In this document: positions 7,012 to 13,763 of the stretch, piece after piece
Numbering within the stretch: the first letter of the stretch is position 1
How the letters are laid out: every line of letters begins with the position of its first letter
Assembly (NCBI GenBank): GCA_965212145.1
Contig: CBDBUY010000009.1
Coordinates: 124,001 to 188,000 of the forward strand
Origin: JAAEPI01 sp965212145
GTDB lineage: Bacteria > Bacteroidota > Bacteroidia > Cytophagales > Cyclobacteriaceae
Length of the DNA stretch: 64,000 nt
Direction of reading: 5' to 3'
Program-made: the position numbers and the translations under genes
The notes under the pieces: generated by a model
Seen by the model: the letters and a program-made list of their open reading frames with translations, nothing else
Database searches by the model: none
What the model was told of the DNA's origin: nothing

Positions 7012-7642
7012 GTTATCTGCCGATTTATCAGTTCAAAAGTTCACCGTTCTCATACTGTTCCAAAAGGGTTGTGTCTCCCTGTTCAGAGAATTCAATCCAA
7101 GTTCCCGTTCGCATGCCATGATCAAAGTTCCAAACAGATTTTAGCTGACCGTTTTTATAATAGCAGATACTTTCTCCGTTCATCCGTCCGTTCACGAACA
7201 GACTGATCTGACTAAGCTGTCCGTTTTCATGAAACATCTTGGATTCGCCCTGCTGAGTTCCAGTTGAATCGTAATATGATATGTGTTGAGGTGTGCCATC
7301 AGAATGATAAAAATATACCGTGTCCTGAAATCGTCCCATATCATAGTTGGCTTGGGAATGTAATGATCCGTCTTTACGAAAATGTTTAGACAAGCCATGG
7401 AGTGTGTCGTTCAAATAAGTTCGTCGGTAAAAAAGTTGGCCGTCTTCAAATCCCTCCCAAGTTCCTTGTCTGAGTCCAAGTTCGTCTGTTGTTCCTCGTT
7501 CTTCTATGTTCCTGTTCGAAGGCTTGAAAGGAAACTTGAAGATGTAAATGCCAATCGCTATTACAATGACGATTCCTATGTTCAAATGCTGTCTCTTTTT
7601 GCTAATTCCCATGAACTCTGCGATGGAGGTTTGGCAGATAAC
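7012..7642 (-). mobile_element. Gene cassette 7 (MORN-like repeat protein)
   Basis: Left box GTTATCTGCC (7012-7021) and right box GGCAGATAAC (7633-7642) are perfect reverse complements. It holds a single gene. Confidence 0.85.
7028..7612 (-). CDS. YwqK-family MORN-variant repeat protein (cassette 7)
   Basis: A 194-residue protein with an N-terminal membrane anchor (about residues 11-26) and at least five MORN-like repeats of the form G-x-x-x-x-(F/Y)-(Y/H)-x-(N/D)-G-x-(L/P) (for example GESKMFHENGQLSQI and GESICYYKNGQLKSV). This pattern is annotated in databases as the antitoxin component YwqK family, although a toxin partner is often absent, as here. A surface or periplasmic binding role is plausible; function unknown. 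Confidence 0.75.
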   Translation of the reverse strand: MGISKKRQHLNIGIVIVIAIGIYIFKFPFKPSNRNIEERGTTDELGLRQGTWEGFEDGQLFYRRTYLNDTLHGLSKHFRKDGSLHSQANYDMGRFQDTVYFYHSDGTPQHISYYDSTGTQQGESKMFHENGQLSQISLFVNGRMNGESICYYKNGQLKSVWNFDHGMRTGTWIEFSEQGDTTLLEQYENGELLN

Positions 7643-7863
7643 GACCAGCTATCCGCCGTGTGTCCCGAGATAGCTAGAAAGCACTAAAGTAGCGAAACTG
7701 CCCAACCCCCACAACAGTAACTACGAAGCATTGCATTCTCCCGGTCAAAAGCCAGAACCACAGAAAAAGCTAGCAGCACAAATGCCTCAGAATGGGCAGT
7801 GAAGCGGGCAATTAACCGATGAAGTTGGCAGAATGCTCATTTGGCGCATAACTGCTAGCGCTT
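7643..7863 (-). repeat. Cassette recombination site R7 (chimeric gamma)
   Basis: A 221-bp site. Its left arm GCTATCCGCCGTGTGTCC (7648-7665) and interior match R3, but its last 35 bases (TCATTTGGCGCATAACTGCTAGC region) do not match R3 and do not pair well with its own left arm. The most economical reading is a hybrid between two site families. The stop codon of the next gene (7857-7855) lies inside this repeat. Confidence 0.75.
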
Positions 7864-8442
7864 GTTAGCAGCCTTTGTCCAGTTGTGAAAAAATTCAGTA
7901 TCAAATTGGATCATCTCTGTTAAGTAAAAGAGTTCGACAGAGTTCTCCGAGTTGCCATTATCAGTTAGTTTGTAATAGTTACCCCACCAAGCTGCTTTCT
8001 CTATTAGTATTCCAAGTTGAGGTTCGAAAAAGATGAGCATTTCTTCATCATTACCGTTCGGATCATCATATAGATATTTATAAATCTCATAGTCTTTTAA
8101 AGTTCTTCCTTGTTCAAGTCGGATGATCTTAGTTCCAATCAGTTTGTAATCGTAATTGAAGACATAAGTTGAATCCATTAAGGCTGTTCGTGCGATTGGA
8201 AGTTCGTATGATTGGGTGTCAATTCTTGAATGGTTTTCAAGCAGTCGGCGGTACGTCAATTTATAAGTTGAATCGAAAAGTTCTGATTTTATAAGTCTCT
8301 TGTTGAGAGTGTCAATTCTTCCTCTTCGATTAACTAGAATATATTGGAGATCGGAAGAGTTAGTTTGTTCAGTCGTTCCTGTTCCACAGCCAGAGTAAAA
8401 GGCCAAAAAGGAAATTATCGCAAATGGGATAATAGATTTCAT
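7855..8442 (-). CDS. Lipoprotein of unknown function (cassette 8), ending inside R7
   Basis: A 195-residue protein with a lipoprotein signal (FLAFYSGCGTG, Cys near residue 19). The rest is a soluble domain with repeated aromatic/acidic segments (YNYDYK, DYEIYKYLYDDPNGNDEE) and no family I recognise. The last codons Asn-Lys-Arg and the TAG stop come from the core box and the first bases of R7, so the C-terminus is completed by the recombination site and would change if the cassette moved next to another site. Confidence 0.65.
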   Translation of the reverse strand: MKSIIPFAIISFLAFYSGCGTGTTEQTNSSDLQYILVNRRGRIDTLNKRLIKSELFDSTYKLTYRRLLENHSRIDTQSYELPIARTALMDSTYVFNYDYKLIGTKIIRLEQGRTLKDYEIYKYLYDDPNGNDEEMLIFFEPQLGILIEKAAWWGNYYKLTDNGNSENSVELFYLTEMIQFDTEFFHNWTKAANKR

Positions 8443-8463
8443 GGAGTTCTAGTGGCTGCTAAC
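7864..8463 (-). mobile_element. Gene cassette 8 (single lipoprotein)
   Basis: Left box GTTAGCAGCC (7864-7873) and right box GGCTGCTAAC (8454-8463) are perfect reverse complements. One gene fills almost the whole cassette; its start codon lies 11 nt inside the right box. Confidence 0.85.
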
Positions 8464-8681
8464 GCCTAACTATCAGGCGTGCACCCTCAGCTAGTAAATT
8501 TCGCTAAAGGTAGCGCAACCTCACCATACCGAAGAGGTATCCAGAAAGCAGTACCCAAAGAAAGTCTCCAGCCAGTAGTCAGGCATGTATAAAATGCTCT
8601 GAAGTTTCAGAAGGTGAGGTGGAGCGGAATCTTGGCTAGGTAGTTTTTCAGAGCCACTCAGGTGCATGCTTGATAGTGCCT
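8464..8681 (-). repeat. Cassette recombination site R8 (family beta)
   Basis: A 218-bp site similar to R2 and R5. Outer arms ACTATCAGGCGTGCACC (8469-8485) and GGTGCATGCTTGATAGT (8661-8677) pair with two mismatches. Confidence 0.86.
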
Positions 8682-8695
8682 GTTATGCTCCTTTT

Positions 8696-9118
8696 TTAAT
8701 CCCTATATACCGTTTGGTCCTCTTGGAGAAAAATGTGCCACTCAAGGTTAATGCCTTCAGGGGGAAAACGTTCTCTGGTTCGTTCCAAAGAGAATCTGTA
8801 TTTGACGTCACTAAAAGTAATTTCGTTCAACATTACAGTTCCGTCATCTCCGTTTGTTTTAATTTGAAAATTTGCGATTGCATGTCTGTCGTCCATTTTT
8901 AAAGCAATTGCCGTGGATTCGAATGACCGACTGTTGCCTCCTGTTTGCAACGTGCTCACTTGAACTAAAGCCATGTCAGCAGGAATGGTGAGGTTTGGGC
9001 AAGCTTCTCCCGAAAATTTAATAAGGACTCTTAAGTTAATCTCTCCAGAAGTCTGACCTAAAGTGGAATGGAATAGAAAAAATAGAAATAGAGTTATGTA
9101 ATTCCTTAAAGCTTTCAT
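8696..9118 (-). CDS. Exported protein of unknown function (cassette 9)
   Basis: About 140 residues from the chosen ATG at 9118; the longer frame to 9172 would run into the preceding gene and lacks a leader. The start gives a signal peptide (MKALRNYITLFLFFLFHSTLG). The mature part is beta-rich with TonB-box-independent segments such as VQVSTLQTGGNSRSFESTAI and ERTRERFPPEGI. It starts 1 nt after the stop of the 9120-10109 gene, so the pair is coupled. No family recognised. Confidence 0.6.
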   Translation of the reverse strand: MKALRNYITLFLFFLFHSTLGQTSGEINLRVLIKFSGEACPNLTIPADMALVQVSTLQTGGNSRSFESTAIALKMDDRHAIANFQIKTNGDDGTVMLNEITFSDVKYRFSLERTRERFPPEGINLEWHIFLQEDQTVYRD

Positions 9119-9119
9119 A

Positions 9120-10109
9120 TTATTTCGCTTTTTGACCACTGTACGACGAATATTCGATTCTGCCCCTGCCACCTAATGAAACTCTATGTTTTTGAAGCAC
9201 TTTTCCTGAAGCATCTTTTATCCCGAATTCAACTGTTTGATTCGAGCTGAGATTTGCAAGAATGAGTTCGGATATGTAAGTTGAACCTGACCTATTCCAT
9301 GGCTTAATGAGTTCATTTCGGTCACGATAGCCTATCTCAACAAATGGCTGAAGATTTTGAGTTTGGTATCTCATTACCGCTTCTGATAACCCTTTGATTT
9401 CAAACTTAACACGAATTCGAGTTCCACAACAGGTTGAAATTCTATAGGACAATGGAGCCCAAATTGGATAATCAGATGGGCGAAATAAATCACCACTAGT
9501 TGCATAATAATCAACATCGATATCTCCAAGATAGTCTTCAATTGAAGCATCTGGTTCTACTGAATATTTGATTACATCATTTTTTATGATATCTATTCTT
9601 AAAACATTCAAATACAATGTGCCTTCTTTTAAATTAAGGTCATATTTCAAATTGGCAGTTACTACTCCGGGATCCTGTTTTAATGATCTCGCATCATCTG
9701 TAGACATTTCTATTTTGAAAAGAAATCTCCCATTATTTGCCACCCTAACATCAACTTGTTCGACCAAACCAATAGGTCTTTCGATATAGATCCCACTTGC
9801 CGTGATTATTTGAACCTGGAAGAGCTCTTTATCGGCATTAAAAGAACCGAGTTCTAATGGTATTCCTGAAAGAGTTTGATTGGAGTATCTAGCTGAGAAT
9901 TGCGAAAATTCATGATCTCTTCTTCTTTCAAACTCCCTAGTAGTCTCAAACTCATCTTTTTGCAATGAATTTGATAATTCACGTGCTTCCGTTAATATGT
10001 CCGAGAAAAAGTTTGGATTAGATGAAAATTCGTTAACCTGTCCATTGAGGTTGTAATTGAGTACAAATGCGAAAAAGAAAAATAGGGTTATGGATTTTAA
10101 GTTCTTCAT
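9120..10109 (-). CDS. Exported protein of unknown function (cassette 9)
   Basis: A 329-residue protein with a signal peptide (about residues 1-23). The N-terminal part is charged and helical (ELSNSLQKDEFETTREFERRRD, about 43-64); the rest is beta-rich with a CCGTRIRVKFEIKG segment near residue 228. The similar charged DEFETTxEFxxR pattern occurs in other Bacteroidota exported proteins, but I cannot name a function. Confidence 0.6.
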   Translation of the reverse strand: MKNLKSITLFFFFAFVLNYNLNGQVNEFSSNPNFFSDILTEARELSNSLQKDEFETTREFERRRDHEFSQFSARYSNQTLSGIPLELGSFNADKELFQVQIITASGIYIERPIGLVEQVDVRVANNGRFLFKIEMSTDDARSLKQDPGVVTANLKYDLNLKEGTLYLNVLRIDIIKNDVIKYSVEPDASIEDYLGDIDVDYYATSGDLFRPSDYPIWAPLSYRISTCCGTRIRVKFEIKGLSEAVMRYQTQNLQPFVEIGYRDRNELIKPWNRSGSTYISELILANLSSNQTVEFGIKDASGKVLQKHRVSLGGRGRIEYSSYSGQKAK

Positions 10110-10141
10110 AATCTTCTCAAATCTAGTAAATGGAGCATAAC

Positions 10142-10172
10142 ATCTAGATAATGCGCATGCGCGTTATCTACC
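10142..10172 (-). other. Candidate attI: palindromic insertion site at the recombinase 3' end
   Basis: Between the cassette 9 box and the recombinase gene lies no long repeat but a short palindrome, TAGATAATGCGCATGCGCGTTATCTA (10145-10170), one mismatch pair in 13. It contains GTTATCTACC (10163-10172), which has the same GTTANNNNCC form as the cassette boxes. The TAG stop of the recombinase (10170-10168) lies inside it, just as several cassette genes end in their boxes. Position and form suggest the primary insertion site; function is inferred. Confidence 0.65.
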
Positions 10173-11091
10173 TTTCAAATATACCGTCTTCCGTCAGTTT
10201 GTCAAGCGGACTTCTCACATCTTCTAGCTTCTTGCTGCTGACGTGAGTATAGATTTCGGTAGTCCTGCTGCTGGTATGCCCCAGTAGCGTCTGAATGTAC
10301 CGCAGATTCGTCCCACTCTCAAGCAAATGCGTCGCAAAGCTGTGACGCAACGTGTGCACCTTCACGTGCTTCCTGATGCCGGCTCGCTGCACCGATCTGC
10401 GAAGCACTTTTCTCACACTGGAAGCCGAATATATCCCTCCGTCATACGATTCAAATAAATAGTCCTTGGGCTGATATTTCTGAAAATACCTCCGCAAAAC
10501 CTTCAGCAACGATTGTGACAGCACTGTAATGCGGTCTTTCTGCCCCTTGCCGTCTCGTACCCAAATGCGCATGTGGTCAGAGTCAATGTCCGCAATGCGT
10601 AAGTTGAGTAGCTCAGAGATGCGTAAACCGGCCGAGTAGATCGTCATTAGCATCGCCTGATGCTTCAGGTTCGTAGTATGCTTGAATATGCGGATTACCT
10701 CATCCTCGGAAATTACTGTTGGGAGTTTGTTTCGCTTCTTAGGTCTTTCCAGATCAAAATGGTGGCGATCGTGACCCAATACCTGCTCCAGGTAAAACTT
10801 GATGGCATTGATGGATTGGTTTTGATAAGAAGCCGAAACACCCCGGTTTCGAATCAGATCCCGATGGTAATCCAGTACATCCAGTTTCGTCACCTGAAAA
10901 AGACGCTTGGGATAGGTGAATCGCAGGAAATCCCTAAACATGGCCGTGTAACAGGTGCGGGTAGAAGCACTGTAGCGAACTACCACTAATCGCGTTTCAA
11001 ATTGGGACAAAGCCATGCGATACTCAGCGGCCACCGTATCGGCAATCAGTTCATTTGGTGGAGAAACCAGCTGTGCAGGGATTGAATTCAT
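10168..11091 (-). CDS. Tyrosine recombinase, candidate cassette integrase
   Basis: A 307-residue site-specific recombinase. An N-terminal SAM-like core-binding domain spans about residues 25-110 and the catalytic domain about 125-290. Visible catalytic residues: Arg157 (SAGLRISE), Lys182 (DGKGQKDR), His246 and Arg249 (HTLRH), His272 (LLGHTS) and Tyr281 (IYTH). The ending VRSPLDKL is also seen at the end of integron integrases, but the stretch between Lys182 and HTLRH is about 63 residues and leaves no room for the IntI-specific extra helix. XerC/D-like by fold. The array begins at its 3' end and runs in the same direction, the 'inverted' arrangement known from a few chromosomal integrons. Cassette handling is inferred from linkage. 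Confidence 0.88.
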   Translation of the reverse strand: MNSIPAQLVSPPNELIADTVAAEYRMALSQFETRLVVVRYSASTRTCYTAMFRDFLRFTYPKRLFQVTKLDVLDYHRDLIRNRGVSASYQNQSINAIKFYLEQVLGHDRHHFDLERPKKRNKLPTVISEDEVIRIFKHTTNLKHQAMLMTIYSAGLRISELLNLRIADIDSDHMRIWVRDGKGQKDRITVLSQSLLKVLRRYFQKYQPKDYLFESYDGGIYSASSVRKVLRRSVQRAGIRKHVKVHTLRHSFATHLLESGTNLRYIQTLLGHTSSRTTEIYTHVSSKKLEDVRSPLDKLTEDGIFER

Positions 11092-11117
11092 GAAGTAAAT
11101 GACAGAATCATTCGTGC

Positions 11118-11175
11118 AAAAAGCGTATTATTATGCGTATATAAACGTATATATACGTATAATAATACGCTTTTT
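11118..11175. promoter_or_regulatory. 58-bp palindrome between recombinase and divergent zinc-ribbon gene
   Basis: From AAAAAGCGTATTATTATGCG on the left to its mirror ending CGCTTTTT on the right, 27 of 29 base pairs match across a centre at 11146/11147. It lies 27 nt upstream of the recombinase start and touches the ATG of the divergent gene at 11176. It could be a shared operator, a cruciform regulating both genes, or a recombinase-binding region. The right part can also act as a promoter because of its AT content; no box is decisive. Confidence 0.75.
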
Positions 11176-11580
11176 ATGGAGTCATTTTCTGCCAAAAATT
11201 GCCTGGAATGCCGGAAACCCCTCAGAGGCCGTCGTGACAAGAAGTTCTGCGATGTGGACTGCAGAGCCATGTTTCACAATCGAAACAAGTCTCTCGCCGA
11301 GGAGATGATTCGCCACGTCAACAGCGTCATTCGGCACAATCGACGAATACTCCGGACTCTTTGCCCGGAGGGCAAATCCACAGTGCGTAGAGAAGTACTC
11401 GAGCAAATGGGGTACAATTTCCGTTTTCATACAGACACATTTGTTTCACAGAAAGGTGGCACGTACTACATGTGCTACGATTACGGATTTTGTCCAATCC
11501 GGGAAGGAGCCAAAGAAAAAGCCCTAATCATCCAGCGGCAGGATTACATGGATCGGCAGGAAGTGAATTTGTGGAAGTGA
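11176..11580 (+). CDS. Small zinc-ribbon protein divergent from the recombinase
   Basis: A 134-residue protein with an N-terminal treble-clef/zinc-ribbon motif, C-x2-C (CLEC, residues 10-13) and C-x3-C (CDVDC, about 25-29), inside the pattern KPLRGRRDKKFCDVDCRAMFHNR. Small proteins starting this way are frequent in Bacteroidota and are annotated as DUF2116-type or uncharacterised Zn-ribbon proteins. The C-terminal half (residues 55-134) contains a segment that looks winged-helix-like. Its place opposite the recombinase across a long palindrome suggests a DNA-binding regulator or accessory factor; this is inference. Confidence 0.72.
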   Translation: MESFSAKNCLECRKPLRGRRDKKFCDVDCRAMFHNRNKSLAEEMIRHVNSVIRHNRRILRTLCPEGKSTVRREVLEQMGYNFRFHTDTFVSQKGGTYYMCYDYGFCPIREGAKEKALIIQRQDYMDRQEVNLWK

Positions 11581-11646
11581 TCTGCCCTCGAAACCCGAAT
11601 TTGAATCTTCAGCTGCTTTAGCAAGAATAGTTCGGTTTTCTTACCC

Positions 11647-11672
11647 AAGGTCTGTGACACACAGACCTTTTT
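11647..11672 (+). terminator. Rho-independent terminator after the zinc-ribbon gene
   Basis: AAGGTCTGTG-ACA-CACAGACCTT followed by TTT: a perfect 10-bp stem with a 3-nt loop. A second, imperfect copy of the same 27-nt block lies at 11690-11716, where the stem is reduced to about six pairs. Confidence 0.7.
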
Positions 11673-11751
11673 CCAAAGTTGTTGCCCCTACCCAAGGTCT
11701 GGGACACACTGACCTTACTGTTTAGTTGCAGGTTGTTTTAGAGACAACTGA

Positions 11752-12945
11752 TCACCCCTCAAAATACCCAATGCTACCACCCACCCAGGTTTTGTCCTTG
11801 TTGTATTTCACCCCGATCATTTCCCCTTTGCTCAAGCGAATCAGGTTGTTCACGATTTGGTATTCCCCGGTTTCAGAATTGAAAATGGCCATCACACGTA
11901 TCTCGCATTTGGCTGGAACATCGAGCGTTTCTACCACAGGCTGGTAGCTGACCTTTTTCTGAAGAATGTAGTTTTTACGATTGGAAATCGCATCAAGTTC
12001 TTGTGGTGTCACGTGCAGTTTCACGCCTGCTCCCGCAAAGGAGTAAAGCGGCTTCAAAACGAAATTCTCCAGATCGGTCGGGTACTCATTCAGTTGATCC
12101 AGAAAATAACAATCAGGCACATATTTACTTTTCAGCAAAGGCAAAGTGTACTTGCTGATTCGGTAAAACCAGTTCGGGTGCCCCACCCATTCAGCATCAA
12201 TTTCTTCAGTATAAAATGGCGCATAATCCAAGTCAGTCCGCTGATGTAGCTCATCGAAGATCGCGCGGTTATAAATCCGCTTAATGGGAATTTCCTGCCC
12301 GCCTTCAAGGTAAGACAGCTTGCGACCCGCCTTGATCACCTTGGTCACACAGAGTTCTTTGATGCCCAGCTCCTTGGCCGTGACAAGGAAATCAATCCGC
12401 GTATTTTGCTTTTCGGGCTCCACATCCACCAGGACTACTTCCTTCGGATCACAGTCGCCTACAATCTCTCGTCGCATCAATTCCAGGTAACCTGCCCGAT
12501 CTAAATCCCCGGGATGCGTCGATAATCCAGCGGGAATGTCAAAGTGCTTTTGGTATTGCTCTGCCAGTAAATACTGGAAAAAATTCAAAGAGGAAAATCC
12601 CTGCAATTCGATCAGCTGAGGGATCAGCTCCCCACGCTCGTCATGACAAACTCCAAAGTCCATCACCACAAATTTCGACCGGTCGTCCTCGTTCGGCACC
12701 TTCAATTTTTCATCAAAAAACGATCCCTCCGTTAACTCCTTGAAGTTGGGCTGAGTGATCTTGTCAAGAATGTCATTGGACGCTTGGAGTAGGTGATCGC
12801 GAAGATCGTTGGGAATGAAAACGGGCGTCTCACAAATATGAAAAGTCGGGCGATGCTGGTACGTTTCCGAAATTTCATTCAGCATTTTTTGATACCGACT
12901 TTCGGAAAAATTCTTGTTGTAGGCCGAACGCAGTTCGTCAATCAT
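11752..12945 (-). CDS. ATP-grasp family ligase-like protein
   Basis: A 397-residue protein, last gene of a five-gene operon. The C-terminal half has ATP-grasp features: FVLKPLYSFAGAGVKL (about 292-307, nucleotide-binding Lys and Gly-rich loop), a CEIRVMAIF strand (about 347-355) and a final NNLIRLSKGEMIG segment with the metal-binding Asn/Arg positions. The N-terminal part (VVMDFGVCHDERGELIPQLIELQG) resembles the pre-ATP-grasp region of peptide or carboxylate-amine ligases. The substrate is unknown. Its start codon overlaps the stop of the amidotransferase gene (TGATG). Confidence 0.75.
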   Translation of the reverse strand: MIDELRSAYNKNFSESRYQKMLNEISETYQHRPTFHICETPVFIPNDLRDHLLQASNDILDKITQPNFKELTEGSFFDEKLKVPNEDDRSKFVVMDFGVCHDERGELIPQLIELQGFSSLNFFQYLLAEQYQKHFDIPAGLSTHPGDLDRAGYLELMRREIVGDCDPKEVVLVDVEPEKQNTRIDFLVTAKELGIKELCVTKVIKAGRKLSYLEGGQEIPIKRIYNRAIFDELHQRTDLDYAPFYTEEIDAEWVGHPNWFYRISKYTLPLLKSKYVPDCYFLDQLNEYPTDLENFVLKPLYSFAGAGVKLHVTPQELDAISNRKNYILQKKVSYQPVVETLDVPAKCEIRVMAIFNSETGEYQIVNNLIRLSKGEMIGVKYNKDKTWVGGSIGYFEG

Positions 12946-13763
12946 CAGGCTAGCGCTACGGGAGCTTTTTTCTTTGCTTCAATGGCTGATTGAATGAATC
13001 GAGGCAAAATCGTGTCCTGCGTCTTCTGGAGTTTACTTACGTCCTCCAGGCTCTTCATCATTTTGTTGTACTTCCTCTCCCCAAAGTTCTCGATCACCTT
13101 TTTCTTGTTCTCCGGGGTGGAGAAGTGTGCTTTCATGCTGATCGGCTCAGCTTCCGGATGGAATTGCGTGCCTACAAATTCGTCGGAAAATCGAACCGCC
13201 ATGATGGCTCGTTCCAACTCCACGTGCGTGCGGATTTTCTCCAAACTCAATATTTCAGCACCCCATTTCTTGAAAATGCGCAGGTTCGGCTGGATCAGTT
13301 GCCAGTCCCTCGAATCCACCACGGTGTACGGATTGTCCAAGGGCATCAACAGGTCGTCCCGTTTACCGGCGGCCGTCTTATGCACGGGGTAGATGCCAAA
13401 GGCCGTGCTTTTACGCTTTCTGATTTCGCCCAGCTGGAAATGGTCACACACTAGCTGGAACGAATGACAAATGAAAAAGAAAAACTTCTTGTCTTCAGAG
13501 ATTTTGTTGTTAGTCCAGACCTGATCCACCAGGTGCTCAAACTTGTTTCGCCACTCGCCCTCCTCATTGGGACTGCCCGGCCCACCGCTGGAAATGTAAA
13601 TATCAAATGACGAATCGGGAATTTCATTTTTCGCACGAGCATCAAACACCTCCCACGTCAATTCTTCATCAAACCCACTCACGATCTCTCTGATGCAGCG
13701 CAAACCCTGATTCGGGTGCGCGTTGTTCATGTCTATGATCGCCAACTTCAACTTTCTATCCAT
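12945..13763 (-). CDS. Class-I glutamine amidotransferase
   Basis: A 272-residue GATase1 protein. The nucleophile Cys is in FFFICHSFQL (about residues 96-105) and the His-Glu pair in GTQFHPEAE (about 198-206); the oxyanion strand is SSGGPGSPNE. Free class-I GATase domains hydrolyse glutamine (or gamma-glutamyl bonds) and pass ammonia to a partner synthetase. Lying between two ATP-dependent ligases, it may supply ammonia for amide formation or cleave a gamma-glutamyl intermediate. It is immediately preceded by the ligase stop codon (TAG-ATG). Confidence 0.82.
   Translation of the reverse strand: MDRKLKLAIIDMNNAHPNQGLRCIREIVSGFDEELTWEVFDARAKNEIPDSSFDIYISSGGPGSPNEEGEWRNKFEHLVDQVWTNNKISEDKKFFFFICHSFQLVCDHFQLGEIRKRKSTAFGIYPVHKTAAGKRDDLLMPLDNPYTVVDSRDWQLIQPNLRIFKKWGAEILSLEKIRTHVELERAIMAVRFSDEFVGTQFHPEAEPISMKAHFSTPENKKKVIENFGERKYNKMMKSLEDVSKLQKTQDTILPRFIQSAIEAKKKAPVALA

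Larger units (their letters stand above)
8682..10141 (-). mobile_element. Gene cassette 9, next to the recombinase
   Basis: Left box GTTATGCTCC (8682-8691) and right box GGAGCATAAC (10132-10141) are perfect reverse complements. It sits directly against the candidate attI, so by integron logic it is the latest insertion. It encodes two exported proteins. Confidence 0.84.

Noticed and set aside
773..8681. The repeats might be insertion sequences, MITEs or a CRISPR array
   Set aside because: They contain no transposase, are too long and too diverse for CRISPR repeats, have spacers of 600-1800 bp with genes, and lack target-site duplications. The interval-specific complementary boxes fit a cassette system much better.
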